This document shows, one piece after another, positions 1-8,399 of a stretch of 25,387 bases of DNA. Each line of letters begins with the position of its first letter. Position 1 is the first letter of the stretch. A model generated the notes under the pieces. The model was given only the letters and a program-made list of their open reading frames with translations. It was not told the DNA's origin and did no database searches. Source of the DNA: Actinomycetota bacterium (GTDB lineage: Bacteria; Actinomycetota; Thermoleophilia; Solirubrobacterales; Solirubrobacteraceae); NCBI GenBank assembly GCA_009699615.1, contig WLNV01000001.1, forward strand, positions 1-25,387, given 5' to 3'. A program made the position numbers and the translations under genes.

Positions 1-314
1 GTTCGGGGGACGGGATAGCCAGTGCGCTGTTGACATTGGAGGCGCTCGCGGGAGAAGATTTGGCTGAGCGGTCGGCGATGCAGAAGCTGCCTCAGCGGCT
101 CGTAAACGTGAAGGTCGCAGACAAGGCCACCGCGCTCGCCGCCGTTGCCGGCCCCGCCGCCGACGAGAACAGCGCCCTGACCGGGCAGGGGCGAGTCTTG
201 GTCCGTGCCAGCGGGACGGAAGAGCTGGTCCGCGTGATGGTTGAAGCGCCTGACGACGCTCGATGCGAAGAGATTTGCGCGCGCCTCGTTGCCGTCGTCG
301 AAGCTGCCGGCTGA
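1..314 (+). CDS. glmM: Phosphoglucosamine mutase, C-terminal end (5' truncated by window edge)
   Basis: GlmM interconverts glucosamine-6-phosphate and glucosamine-1-phosphate in cytoplasmic UDP-GlcNAc synthesis. Only about the last 104 residues are present. The open frame runs in from the window edge, with its first whole codon at base 3. It begins with a GDGIASAL stretch that fits the segment before the last domain. The C-terminal phosphate-binding signature GRVLVRASGTEELVRVMVEA is intact. The usual family motif has RPSGTEP at this place, so the alanine and glutamate are mild variants. The LPQRLVNVKV stretch is also typical of GlmM. The gene ends 57 bases before glmS, which makes the next enzyme substrate in the same pathway, so the pairing supports the call. 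The TTG codons near base 30 are internal, not starts. Confidence 0.93.
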   Translation, partial: SGDGIASALLTLEALAGEDLAERSAMQKLPQRLVNVKVADKATALAAVAGPAADENSALTGQGRVLVRASGTEELVRVMVEAPDDARCEEICARLVAVVEAAG

Positions 315-328
315 TCCCCAACGCGGTT

Positions 329-341
329 CGCGGCACCCGCG
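329..341 (+). terminator. Short GC hairpin between glmM and glmS, weak terminator candidate
   Basis: A perfect 5-bp inverted repeat (CGCGG at 329-333, CCGCG at 337-341) with a 3-base loop lies just after the glmM stop. No T-run follows, so it is not a classical intrinsic terminator. Its position before the glmS -10 box is the only other support. Confidence 0.25.
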
Positions 342-358
342 CCATCTAGGCCACTAGC

Positions 359-364
359 TACGCT
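359..364 (+). promoter_or_regulatory. -10 box for leaderless glmS
   Basis: TACGCT ends 7 bases before the glmS ATG at 372, so transcription would start at or next to the start codon. No Shine-Dalgarno sequence is seen. The same arrangement recurs at many transcription-unit heads in this window. No good -35 element is visible. Confidence 0.55.
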
Positions 365-371
365 TCACAGC

Positions 372-2234
372 ATGTGTGGAATCGTTGGTTACGTCGGCTC
401 CAGGGCCGCAGAGGAGCTGCTGCTCGCAGGGCTCGCCAAGCTTGAGTACCGCGGCTACGACTCGGCCGGCATTTCGGTCATGTCGGGCGGCTCAATCGAA
501 GCCGTTCGCGCTGTCGGCAACTTGGCGCATCTGCAGACAGCCGTCGAGGCCAGGCAGGCCGCTGGCGGCGCCACGGCCACACTCGTTGAAGCGGCGACGA
601 TAGGCATCGGACATACGCGCTGGGCGACCCACGGCCGCGTCAACGAGCAGAACGCGCATCCGCATTTCGACACGGCTGATCAGGTCCACGTCGTCGTCAA
701 CGGCATCGTCGAGAACTACATGGAACTGCGCGAACGACTTATCGCGGACGGAGCCGAGTTCAGCTCCGAGACCGACGCCGAGGTGATCGCGCACCTGGTT
801 GCGACCCACCTTGACGGCGATCTCGAGAAGGCGGTGCGCGGCGCGTACGCCGAGCTGGAGGGCCACTTCGCGTTCGTCGCGATGGCGGTCGATTCGCCGG
901 AACTGCTGGTCGGTGCGCGCAAGGAGTGTCCGCTGATCATTGGAGTTGGAGACGGCGAGATGTTCCTCGCGTCGGCGGTCCCCGCCTTTCTCGCTCAGAC
1001 GAGACGCGTCCAGTACGTCGAGAATGAGGAAATTGTCGCTGTGACGCCGACGGGAGCGACCTTCTCGACTCCTGACGGCGTGCCGATCGAGCGTGAGGTT
1101 GTGACCGTCGATTGGGATGAAGAGACTGCCGAGAAGGGCGGCTACGAGACCTTCATGCTGAAGGAAATTCACGAGCAGGCCTACGCCGTCGCGGAGACGA
1201 TTGCCGACCGTACCATTCGCGAAGACGGCGTCGATCTAGACGACGTCGGTGCGCTGAGCGACGATCAGCTTCGTAGCGCGAAGAGGATCATCGTTGTGGC
1301 TTGCGGCACCTCCTACCACGCAGGACTTATCGGCCGCTACGCGATTGAGGAGCTCGCGCGAGTGCCGGTCGACGTCGAGATCGCCTCCGAATACCGCTAC
1401 CGCAACCCGATTGTCGGCCCTGGCGACCTTGTAATCGGGATCACGCAGTCGGGCGAAACCGCCGACACTCTGGCGGCAATGCGGATTGCCAAGGAGCGCG
1501 GAGCGACCGTGATGGCGATCACGAACATCATGGGCTCACAGGCCACGCGCGACGCCGACGGCGTGCTCTACACGCGCGCCGGACTGGAGGTCTCTGTCGC
1601 TGCAACGAAGACGTTCGTCTGTCAGGTCGCCGTCATGTACCTGTTGGCGCTGCGGCTCTCCGAGCTGCACGATGCCCTGCCGGTCGAAAGAAGGATCGCG
1701 CTGGTCGCCGATCTTAAGCAGATGCCGAGCCTGATCACGGAGTTGCTCGAATCGGTCGATCCGGTCGTTACGGCCGTCGCAGAACATGTCTGGGAGGCGA
1801 ACTTCTTCCTTTACTTGGGTCGCCACGCTGGGGTAGCGGTAGCCGATGAGGGCGCACTGAAGTTGAAAGAGGTTTCTTACATCTCGACAGACGCGTATGC
1901 GGCCGGCGAGATGAAGCACGGCCCGATCGCCCTACTTAGTGAGCAGACACCGGTCGTGACGGTGGCGACCGATTCACCGGTGCTCGAGAAGGTGATCTCC
2001 AACATGCAGGAGGTCAGAGCGCGAGGCGCCTATTTGATCGCGGTCGCGAGCGCAGGTAACACGACGATTGATCAGCAGGCCGACTCGGTCATCTCAATCC
2101 CTCAAACCGACTGGATTCTGCAGCCGCTGCTGGCCGTCATCCCGCTGCAGCTACTCGCCTACCGAATCGCACGCCTGCGGGGGCTCAACGTTGATCAGCC
2201 GCGCAATCTCGCGAAGACGGTCACGGTCGAATAG
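372..2234 (+). CDS. glmS: Glutamine--fructose-6-phosphate aminotransferase (isomerizing)
   Basis: GlmS makes glucosamine-6-phosphate from fructose-6-phosphate and glutamine, the first committed step to UDP-GlcNAc. At 620 aa it is close to the usual length (about 610). The N-terminal glutaminase domain begins MCGIVGYVG, with Cys2 as the nucleophile after Met removal, followed by KLEYRGYDSAG and HTRWATHG. The two SIS sugar-isomerase domains show CGTSYHAG, TQSGETADTL and EVSYISTDAYAAGEMKHGP. The C-terminus LNVDQPRNLAKTVTVE is the canonical family ending. The ATG at 372 is fixed by the need for Cys at position 2 and by the -10 box 7 bases upstream. The stop codon is part of the -10 box proposed for acpS. 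The gap from glmM is only 57 bases and leaves no room for a glmS ribozyme. Confidence 0.98.
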   Translation: MCGIVGYVGSRAAEELLLAGLAKLEYRGYDSAGISVMSGGSIEAVRAVGNLAHLQTAVEARQAAGGATATLVEAATIGIGHTRWATHGRVNEQNAHPHFDTADQVHVVVNGIVENYMELRERLIADGAEFSSETDAEVIAHLVATHLDGDLEKAVRGAYAELEGHFAFVAMAVDSPELLVGARKECPLIIGVGDGEMFLASAVPAFLAQTRRVQYVENEEIVAVTPTGATFSTPDGVPIEREVVTVDWDEETAEKGGYETFMLKEIHEQAYAVAETIADRTIREDGVDLDDVGALSDDQLRSAKRIIVVACGTSYHAGLIGRYAIEELARVPVDVEIASEYRYRNPIVGPGDLVIGITQSGETADTLAAMRIAKERGATVMAITNIMGSQATRDADGVLYTRAGLEVSVAATKTFVCQVAVMYLLALRLSELHDALPVERRIALVADLKQMPSLITELLESVDPVVTAVAEHVWEANFFLYLGRHAGVAVADEGALKLKEVSYISTDAYAAGEMKHGPIALLSEQTPVVTVATDSPVLEKVISNMQEVRARGAYLIAVASAGNTTIDQQADSVISIPQTDWILQPLLAVIPLQLLAYRIARLRGLNVDQPRNLAKTVTVE

Positions 2235-2237
2235 AAT
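2232..2237 (+). promoter_or_regulatory. -10 box for leaderless acpS, overlapping the glmS stop
   Basis: TAGAAT ends 6 bases before the acpS ATG. Its first three bases are the glmS TAG stop. The spacing matches the leaderless pattern of the window. acpS may also be read through from glmS. Confidence 0.45.
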
Positions 2238-2243
2238 CGCACG

Positions 2244-2615
2244 ATGAGCCCAGCTCCCCGCGTCGGTATTGATCTGCTTGAGATTGACCGGATGGAGCGC
2301 GCGCTGCAGCGGCGCCCGCGGCTGGCAGAGAGGCTGTTCACAGACGGAGAGCTCGCATATTCGGAGACTCAGGCTCGGCCGGTGCAGCATCTCGCGGCGC
2401 GCTTCTGTGCCAAGGAGGCAGCGACGAAAGCACTCGAGCTCACAGTCTTCCGACCGCTCGAGATAGAAGTCGAGTCGCGCGCCGGAGGATCGCCGCGGCT
2501 GATCCTCAGAGGAGCGGCGGCTGAACGAGCCGATCAGCTCAAGCTCCAGCTCGGCTGCTCGCTTACTCACTCCAAGTCGATGGCTGGGGCAGTAGTCGCC
2601 GGCGGCCCGGCATGA
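2244..2615 (+). CDS. acpS: Holo-[acyl-carrier-protein] synthase
   Basis: AcpS transfers 4'-phosphopantetheine from coenzyme A to the serine of apo-ACP, which fatty acid synthesis requires. The 123-aa product has the size of the trimeric AcpS family. The two diagnostic motifs are present: VGIDLLEIDRM at residues 7-17, whose Asp binds the metal, and RFCAKEAATKAL near residues 53-64, with the Lys-Glu pair. A third conserved segment, SLTHSKSMAGAVV, is near the C-terminus. The gene lies 9 bases after glmS and overlaps nnr by four bases (ATGA at 2612-2615), implying translational coupling. The acpS-nnr neighbourhood is common in bacteria and supports both calls. Confidence 0.95.
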   Translation: MSPAPRVGIDLLEIDRMERALQRRPRLAERLFTDGELAYSETQARPVQHLAARFCAKEAATKALELTVFRPLEIEVESRAGGSPRLILRGAAAERADQLKLQLGCSLTHSKSMAGAVVAGGPA

Positions 2616-4123
2616 GCGACTGGCTGATCGCCCTCTCGGACGCCGAGCGGTCGCGTGCGGCCGACTCTTGGGCGATCGAGTCGCTTGGTATTACGGGAAT
2701 GACCTTGATGGAGAGCGCCGCTTCCGGCCTCGCCGACTACGTCAATCGCTACATCCCGGAAGGCCTCATCGTCGTCGTCTGTGGCGGGGGGAACAACGGT
2801 GGCGACGGGTACGCTGCCGCTCGGATACTTCGCTCCTCTGGTCGCGCAGTGAGGGTTCTTCAAGCGGGAGATCCAGAGCAGCTAAGCGATGACGCGCGAG
2901 CGCAGCTGAACCTTCTCCCCGGGGAAGTTCCGGCACCGTTCGCTGACGGACTGCTCGCCGATGGCGCCGTGATCGTGGACGCGCTGCTCGGGACCGGCTT
3001 TCGCGGCAAGCCTCGCGGGGCGGTTGCCGAGGCAATAGCTGCGATCGCGCGCTGCGGGCATCCTGTGGTTGCCGTTGATGTTCCAAGCGGCGTCGACGCC
3101 TCCAGCGGCGAGGTCGTCAGCGAGGCCGTGAGCGCGCAGATGACCGTCACCTTCAACTCCGACAAGCCCGGGCTGCACATCAACCCGGGCCGCGACCACG
3201 CTGGCGCGGTCCGGGTTGTCGACATTGGCATCCCGCCGGGCGCTCCGGTCCCAGAGGCGTCGGTCGGTCTGATCATCGACGATCCGCTGCTCGCGCTCTT
3301 GCCAAGGCGTGGCGCACACTCGAACAAGTTCACGAGTGGCCACCTCTATGTTGCAGCAGGCTCGCGAGGGCTCACCGGGGCGGCTGTGCTGGCTTCAGCT
3401 GCGGCGATGCGAGGAGGGGCCGGCTACGTCACGGCCTGCGTTCCGGACAGTGAACAGCGCGTTGTCGCGAGCCATCTTCCCGAGGTGATGCAGATGGCCC
3501 TCGACGGCGATGACGGCCACCACTGCCGCGACGGCGCGAAGGATCTGCTCTCTGCCGTCAGAGAGCGAGAGGGCGTCGTCCTGCTCGGCCCCGGCCTTGG
3601 TGCCAGCAAGGGGGCCCGAGCATTCGCGCGCGAAGTTGCTGAAAAGGTCCAACAACCGCTAGTGATCGATGCCGATGGACTCGGGGCGTTTGTGGGCAGG
3701 CTCGATGAGCTGAGAAAGAGGAAGCATCCGACCGTCCTCACGCCACACGAAGGGGAGCTGGCACGACTCCTGGGCTGCAGCTCGGCAAAGGTCCAGGAGC
3801 GGCGGTTGAAGTGCGTCAGAGAGGTCGCCGATGCTGCCGGCGCGACCGTGATCTTGAAGGGCGTTGACAGTTTGATCTGCAGCCCTGACGGCCTCGTCGC
3901 GGTCAGTCCGGGAGCCTCCCCGGGATTGGCGACGGCGGGGACAGGGGATGTCCTCGGCGGCGTAGTTGGAGCGCTCCTGGCGCGCGGCGCCGAACCGTTC
4001 GTTGCAGCCGCCGCAGCCGTGCGCCTCCACGCCCGCGCCGCCGATCTCGCGGCAGAGCGGGTCGGGATTGAAGGCATGATCGCCAGCGACGTCGTTGCCG
4101 CTCTGCCTCTCGCGTGGACCTGA
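2612..4123 (+). CDS. nnr: Bifunctional NAD(P)H-hydrate repair enzyme (epimerase + ADP-dependent dehydratase)
   Basis: The 503-aa protein repairs damaged nicotinamide cofactors. The N-terminal domain (about 1-215, YjeF_N/NnrE) epimerises S- and R-NAD(P)HX. The C-terminal domain (about 235-503, YjeF_C/NnrD) dehydrates S-NAD(P)HX with ADP. The N-terminal domain shows GGGNNGGDGYAAARIL at 58-73, DALLGTGFRG at 123-132 and VDVPSGVDASSG at 155-166. The C-terminal domain shows HSNKFTSGHLYVAAGS, a GPGLG loop, IDADGL at 352-357, TPHEGELARLLG from 377 and the ribokinase-like GTGDVLGG at 443-450, whose Asp is the expected catalytic base. Both halves look intact. The ATG overlaps the acpS stop, which fixes the start. 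Confidence 0.96.
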   Translation: MSDWLIALSDAERSRAADSWAIESLGITGMTLMESAASGLADYVNRYIPEGLIVVVCGGGNNGGDGYAAARILRSSGRAVRVLQAGDPEQLSDDARAQLNLLPGEVPAPFADGLLADGAVIVDALLGTGFRGKPRGAVAEAIAAIARCGHPVVAVDVPSGVDASSGEVVSEAVSAQMTVTFNSDKPGLHINPGRDHAGAVRVVDIGIPPGAPVPEASVGLIIDDPLLALLPRRGAHSNKFTSGHLYVAAGSRGLTGAAVLASAAAMRGGAGYVTACVPDSEQRVVASHLPEVMQMALDGDDGHHCRDGAKDLLSAVREREGVVLLGPGLGASKGARAFAREVAEKVQQPLVIDADGLGAFVGRLDELRKRKHPTVLTPHEGELARLLGCSSAKVQERRLKCVREVADAAGATVILKGVDSLICSPDGLVAVSPGASPGLATAGTGDVLGGVVGALLARGAEPFVAAAAAVRLHARAADLAAERVGIEGMIASDVVAALPLAWT

Positions 4124-4126
4124 CGG

Positions 4127-4132
4127 TAGGAT
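4127..4132 (+). promoter_or_regulatory. -10 box for the leaderless CBS-domain gene
   Basis: TAGGAT ends 7 bases before the ATG at 4140. It lies directly after the nnr stop and matches the recurring leaderless arrangement. Confidence 0.5.
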
Positions 4133-4139
4133 TCTCGCC

Positions 4140-4607
4140 ATGAGCTCAACAGTCAGTCAGATCATGGATGCCGACCCGCAGAGCGTGGGTCCGGAAGACA
4201 GCGTCGAAACCGTTGTCCAGCAGATGCACGACCATGAACTTCCTGGCCTTCCAGTCGTTGATGAAGACGACATCCTCGTTGGGATCGTGACCGAGAGCGA
4301 CCTGCTGATGTTCGATGAGCAGGAGGATGTTGACCCACCGGCGCACGTCCAGATTATGGGTGGTGTGATCTACCTCGGTTCGGTCAAGCGCTGGGAGGAA
4401 CGGATTCGCAAGTCGGTCGCCAGCACCGTTGAGGAAATCATGACCGCCGAGCCGATCACGGTTAGCCCGGACGCCGACGCTCATGATGCAGGGCATCTGA
4501 TCTCAGAGCACGGCCACAACCGCTTGCCGGTAGTTGATGACGAGGGTCATCTCGTTGGCGTGGTAACGCGCGTCGATGTGCTCGAGGCACTGCTCGAAGA
4601 TCGCTAG
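4140..4607 (+). CDS. Stand-alone CBS-domain pair protein
   Basis: The 155-aa cytoplasmic protein consists of little besides two CBS domains. CBS 1 spans about residues 6-57 (VSQIMD, LPGLPVVDEDDILVGIVTESDL). CBS 2 spans about 98-151 (VEEIMTAEPITVSPD, HNRLPVVDDEGHLVGVVTRVDV). Pairs of this kind form Bateman modules that usually bind adenine nucleotides and regulate partners; no catalytic domain is attached. The linker (58-97) carries a conserved-looking GGVIYLGSVKRWEERIRKSV stretch often seen in this family. I chose the ATG at 4140, not the TTG at 4095, because the first CBS motif begins right after it, the upstream codons overlap nnr, and a -10 box sits at 4127. The ligand and the regulated target are unknown. 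Confidence 0.9.
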   Translation: MSSTVSQIMDADPQSVGPEDSVETVVQQMHDHELPGLPVVDEDDILVGIVTESDLLMFDEQEDVDPPAHVQIMGGVIYLGSVKRWEERIRKSVASTVEEIMTAEPITVSPDADAHDAGHLISEHGHNRLPVVDDEGHLVGVVTRVDVLEALLEDR

Positions 4608-4615
4608 TCGGTGGG

Positions 4616-5740
4616 TTGATCGCGTTGCGTGCGCTGGTTTCGGTCAATGTCGGCGCAATTGAACGCAACGTCGCGCTGCTTGCAGCGCAGGCACCAACTG
4701 CATTGCTCTGCGCCGTTGTAAAGGCCGACGGGTACGGTCACGGTTCATCCGAGGCGGCTACGGCCGCGTTGCGCGGCGGAGCGGCGTGGCTTGCGGTCTC
4801 AACGGCCGTCGAGGCGCAGACACTGCGTTCGGCTGGCATTGAGGCGCCGATCCTCGTAATGGGCGCGCTGACAGAGGACGAACTGAAGCTCGCGCTCTCG
4901 GCGGAGGCCGACGTTGTGGCCTGGAGCGAGTTTTTCGTCGAACGGCTAGCGGCGCTCGGGGGAGGTCGCGTCCACATCAAACTCGACACTGGGATGGGTC
5001 GCCTCGGCACGCGCGACCGCGAGCTCGCAACGCGGCTCGCTCAGCAGGCGGTCGAAGCCCCGCAGATCGAGCTCGTTGGTCTGATGACCCACTTCGCGAC
5101 CGCGGATGAGCTAGGAGACAGTTTCTTTGATCAACAGCTGGCGGCCTTCAGCGACTGGACCGAAGAGGTCGCCGCGACAGCTCCGGGGCTGATCCGTCAT
5201 GCGGCGAACAGCGCCGCCTTGTTGCGGGACAGCGCGTCGCATTTCGACCTCGTACGTCCGGGCGTCGCCTGTTACGGCCTCGATCCGTTCGGCCGCGATC
5301 CCGCCGGTCGGGGTCTTGAACCGGCGATGGAAGTGAGTTCCTATGTCGCCTGCATCGAGCAATGTGAAGCTGGAGAGAGCAGCGGTTACGGGCGAAGCTT
5401 CATCGCTGAGCAGGCCACCTTCATCGGTACGGTCCCAATTGGCTACGCGGACGGTTGGAAACGCGTCTTCTCCAACAATGCCGAGCTGCTGATAGCCGGC
5501 CGACGCTTTCCCGTCGTCGGCAACGTAAGCATGGACAACACAACGGTTGACCTCGGCGCCGATGGGGGAGGGGTCAAGCTCGGCGACCGGGTAACACTGC
5601 TCGGTACCGACGGGGATGCCCGGTTGCTAAGCGAAGAGCTGGCGACCCGGGCTGGCACGATCAACTACGAGATCGTGACTTCGTTCAGCGCGCGGGTGCC
5701 GCGCCGTTACTTGGCCGACGCACTCGGTGGCGATCGATGA
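4616..5740 (+). CDS. alr: Alanine racemase
   Basis: This PLP enzyme converts L-alanine to D-alanine for peptidoglycan. The length (374 aa) is normal. The N-terminal barrel carries AVVKADGYGHG, with Lys36 binding PLP and Tyr40 behind it. Further family motifs are KLDTGMGRLG at 122-131, GLMTHFATAD, HAANSAA, DLVRPGVACYG and, in the C-terminal domain, SGYGRSF, whose Tyr258 is the expected second catalytic base. PIGYADGWKR and GNVSMDNTTVDLG follow. The start is a TTG at 4616, 8 bases after the CBS gene stop; an in-frame TTG at 4625 is an alternative. The stop overlaps the next gene by ATGA. Co-transcription with the genes upstream is likely. Confidence 0.96.
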   Translation: MIALRALVSVNVGAIERNVALLAAQAPTALLCAVVKADGYGHGSSEAATAALRGGAAWLAVSTAVEAQTLRSAGIEAPILVMGALTEDELKLALSAEADVVAWSEFFVERLAALGGGRVHIKLDTGMGRLGTRDRELATRLAQQAVEAPQIELVGLMTHFATADELGDSFFDQQLAAFSDWTEEVAATAPGLIRHAANSAALLRDSASHFDLVRPGVACYGLDPFGRDPAGRGLEPAMEVSSYVACIEQCEAGESSGYGRSFIAEQATFIGTVPIGYADGWKRVFSNNAELLIAGRRFPVVGNVSMDNTTVDLGADGGGVKLGDRVTLLGTDGDARLLSEELATRAGTINYEIVTSFSARVPRRYLADALGGDR

Positions 5741-7176
5741 AGTCCCCGGAGGATCCGCTCGCGATTGCGCGTGAAGCGCTCGCCGGCCGGCCGGTCTGGC
5801 TAGTCGGGGGTGTAATCCGCGACCGAATGCTCCGAAGCGGCGGTCAATCCGACACGGTTGATCTCGATCTAATTGTCGACGGCGACGCAGAGGAGGCGGC
5901 ACGGGCTCTGCGCAAGGCAGCACGCGACGCTGCGATCTTCACGCTCTCCGACCAGTTCGGTGCTTGGCGCGTCGTCAGCGGAGACCGGAGTTGGCAGATC
6001 GACTGTACGCCGCTGCAGGGAGCGACTCTAGAAGACGACCTCCGCGCTCGTGACTTAACGATCAACGCGATCGCCGAGCCGCTGGCAGGCGGAGAGCTGA
6101 TCGATCCGACCGGCGGAATTGAAGACTTTCGGCTGTCGAGTTTGCGGATGGTCAGCATCGAGGCGTTTGAGGCCGATCCGCTACGAGTCGTAAGGCTCGC
6201 ACGGTTCGCAGTTCAGTTGGGTTTTGAAATCGACGCGGCGACGCTCGAGTCGGCTCAGGCGCACTGCGCCGGGCTCGGCGCTGTTGCCGGCGAGCGGATC
6301 TTTGCCGAGCTGAACCTGATCATCTGTTCGCCGCAGGCGGTGCGCGGTTTCGAGCTGCTCGACGAAGTCGGGGCAAGCGCAGTCGTTCTGCCGGAGTTGG
6401 TCGCGCTCAAAGGGGTCGAGCAGACCGCGTACCACCACCTTGATGCCTACGAGCACACGCTCGAGGTGCTGGAACGCGCGATTGAGATCGAATCCGACCC
6501 CACCGCGTTGTTTGGCGACCATGAAGGTACGGCTGTGGCCGCCATCCTTGCCGAGCCGCTGGCCGACAGCCTCTCGCGTGCAGCAGCGCTGCGCTGGGGT
6601 GCCCTCTTGCACGACATCGCGAAACCACAGACGCGGGCCGAGTTCGACGATGGGCGGATCGGCTTCCCTGGCCATGCCGTTGAGGGAGCTGCAGTCGCCG
6701 GTGCGATCCTCCAGCGCCTGAAGGCGAGCGAGCGCCTGCGGGCTCACGTTTCGAAGCTGACGCTCGAGCACCTTCGTCTCGGCTTCCTCGTGCACGAGCA
6801 GCCCCTTACCGCGGAGGCCTTCTACCTCTATATGACCTCGTGCCAGCCGGTCGAGGTAGACGTAACGCTGCTTTCGCTCGCCGATCGGCTCGCAACTCGT
6901 GGGCGCAAGGCGGAGCAGGCGATTTCAGCTCACCAGGAGGTTGCGTTGGTTGTTCTGACCGAAGCGCTGCGCTGGCGCGAACAGGGGCCGCCCGAACCGC
7001 TGCTGCGCGGCGATCGCCTTGCCGCTGAGCTGGGAATCGAGCACGGACCGCTACTCGGTGAGCTGCTCGCTGCAATCGCGCAGGCGCAGTACTGCGGCAC
7101 CGTTGAGAGCGAGGATGACGCGTTTGGGCTCGCGCGCGGAATCATCAACGACGACGGTGGCGACTCAGCGGACTGA
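5737..7176 (+). CDS. CCA-adding / poly(A)-polymerase-type tRNA nucleotidyltransferase with HD domain
   Basis: The 479-aa protein is a class II nucleotidyltransferase, likely maturing or repairing tRNA 3' CCA ends. The head domain has WLVGGVIRDRML at 21-32, the metal-binding VDLDLIVDG (Asp42, Asp44) and RDLTINAIA at 105-113. DPLRVVRLARFA at 147-158 follows. An HD-type module comes next, with YHHLDAYEHTL at 232-242 and ALLHDIAKP at 289-297, and FPGHAVEGAAVA carries another metal-site His. Sequence alone cannot separate a full CCA enzyme from an A-adding or CC-adding variant. The ATG overlaps the alr stop, so the two are translationally coupled. The gene ends 3 bases before the convergent M28 gene. 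Confidence 0.9.
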   Translation: MKSPEDPLAIAREALAGRPVWLVGGVIRDRMLRSGGQSDTVDLDLIVDGDAEEAARALRKAARDAAIFTLSDQFGAWRVVSGDRSWQIDCTPLQGATLEDDLRARDLTINAIAEPLAGGELIDPTGGIEDFRLSSLRMVSIEAFEADPLRVVRLARFAVQLGFEIDAATLESAQAHCAGLGAVAGERIFAELNLIICSPQAVRGFELLDEVGASAVVLPELVALKGVEQTAYHHLDAYEHTLEVLERAIEIESDPTALFGDHEGTAVAAILAEPLADSLSRAAALRWGALLHDIAKPQTRAEFDDGRIGFPGHAVEGAAVAGAILQRLKASERLRAHVSKLTLEHLRLGFLVHEQPLTAEAFYLYMTSCQPVEVDVTLLSLADRLATRGRKAEQAISAHQEVALVVLTEALRWREQGPPEPLLRGDRLAAELGIEHGPLLGELLAAIAQAQYCGTVESEDDAFGLARGIINDDGGDSAD

Positions 7177-7179
7177 GGT

Positions 7180-8376
7180 TCAGGCGTCGCGTCCGGCTGC
7201 CGCGACGTTGCGTAGCAGCCGCTCGCAGAGCAGCGTCGCGTCAACGACGCTTGAGTAGTCGACGTTCTCCGGCGTGTCGGTTGGCCAGTGGTAGTTGGAC
7301 GGCGCCTTGAAGCGCGAGATTGATCCGAGCATCAGCGTCGGGTAACCGGCTTGGAGCGAAATCAGCGCGTCTGTCGCGTTTCGGAAGCGGAGTCCGCGGA
7401 CGAGCTCAATCTCGAGTTCGGCCGCAGCGTCGGAGAATTGGCTTTTGAACTCTTCGTCGTAGTCGGCCATGCGCAGCATCCCTTCGCCTTCGAGCTGCAT
7501 CAATGTCGGTGAGCCGACGCTGTCAACGCATACGAAGCTGGTTGAGTCGGTCGGAAGCGAGCCGAAGTGCCTCTTGGCGAAGCCGCGCATCCCCTCCATG
7601 AACGATTCTTCGGAGCCTGTCGAGACGAGCAGAACTCGCACTCCATCGACCGGGTCTCGGCGCAGGATGTTGGCCAGCCCGGCAATTACGGCGACGCCGC
7701 TGAGGTTGTCATTGGCGCCTGGAACCACCGAGCGCGAGCCGATTTCCGCAAAAGTCAGCGCGCTTCCGAGCGAAAGGAAGGCCGCCGCGCGGCGCAGCAC
7801 CTTCGATCCCGTGAGTCCGCTGAGCAGTGTCAGCATCGGGCCTGCGAAGACGGGGAACATGATTGGCGGCGTCGTCTTCGAGCGTTCAAGCTGCTTCGGG
7901 AAGCGGTCGCCGAAAAACTCGGGGATCTGCGGCGCGAATAGAAGGCTCCAGTTGGCCGCATCGTGGTGAGCCACGAAGACGATCGTCTTGCTTGCCGTCC
8001 TGTCGCCGGTTTCGGCGACCACGTTCCATGTTGAGCGTCGCGGCAATACGGCGCGCCGGAACCACTGGCTGCCGCCGCTGATGTCATCGGCCAACGCGGC
8101 AGCGCTGAATGCACCGGTCGCCAGCCGGAGTAGCCGCGAGCGAGTCAAAGCGGCGAGTCCTGAGGCGAGTGTCAGCAGCCCGAGCGGCCACCAATATGTC
8201 CCGTGAGCTTGTTCGCGTTCGACTGCGGCGGTACACCCGTCGGCCGCGAGCCGGGAGGCGATCAGCTCTGCGGCGCGTCGCTCGCCGTCTGACGCAGAAG
8301 GGCGCTCAAATTCCGCGAGTTCGTAGATCAGATCTCGCGCGAGCGCTTGCAAGTCGCTCTGATCAGTTTTCGCCAC
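7180..8376 (-). CDS. M28-family zinc metallopeptidase with hydrophobic insertions
   Basis: The 398-aa protein looks like an aminopeptidase of the M28 (Zn-peptidase) family. All expected ligands are visible: His138 and Asp139 in VFVAHHDA, the bridging Asp223 in PGANDNLSG, Glu256-Glu257 in TGSEESFMEG (catalytic base plus ligand), Asp285 in CVDSVG and His363 in NYHWPTDTPENVD. Hydrophobic stretches occur at about 62-78, 85-97, 173-188 and 195-212, the latter two inserted between the HHD motif and the bridging Asp. Membrane attachment is therefore likely, but no clear cleavable signal is present. The start is a GTG at 8376 with TAACCT six bases upstream. The substrate is unknown. It diverges from the HIT gene with only 23 bases between starts. 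Confidence 0.88.
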   Translation of the reverse strand: MAKTDQSDLQALARDLIYELAEFERPSASDGERRAAELIASRLAADGCTAAVEREQAHGTYWWPLGLLTLASGLAALTRSRLLRLATGAFSAAALADDISGGSQWFRRAVLPRRSTWNVVAETGDRTASKTIVFVAHHDAANWSLLFAPQIPEFFGDRFPKQLERSKTTPPIMFPVFAGPMLTLLSGLTGSKVLRRAAAFLSLGSALTFAEIGSRSVVPGANDNLSGVAVIAGLANILRRDPVDGVRVLLVSTGSEESFMEGMRGFAKRHFGSLPTDSTSFVCVDSVGSPTLMQLEGEGMLRMADYDEEFKSQFSDAAAELEIELVRGLRFRNATDALISLQAGYPTLMLGSISRFKAPSNYHWPTDTPENVDYSSVVDATLLCERLLRNVAAAGRDA

Positions 8377-8382
8377 CCCCAG

Positions 8383-8388
8383 AGGTTA
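8383..8388 (-). promoter_or_regulatory. -10 box for leaderless M28 peptidase gene
   Basis: On the - strand TAACCT ends 6 bases before the GTG start at 8376. It shares two base pairs with the -10 box of the divergent HIT gene. Confidence 0.5.
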
Positions 8389-8392
8389 CGCT
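8387..8392 (+). promoter_or_regulatory. -10 box for leaderless HIT-family gene
   Basis: TACGCT ends 7 bases before the ATG at 8400. The same hexamer at the same spacing precedes glmS. It overlaps the -10 box of the divergent M28 gene. Confidence 0.55.
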
Positions 8393-8399
8393 TTGCCTC

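Noticed and set aside
315..371. glmS ribozyme/riboswitch
   Set aside because: The gap is only 57 bases, far too short, and the -10 box suggests the mRNA begins at the start codon.
8109..8399. N-terminal extension of the HIT gene
   Set aside because: It is antisense to the M28 peptidase and Arg-rich; the HIT family N-terminus begins at the ATG at 8400.
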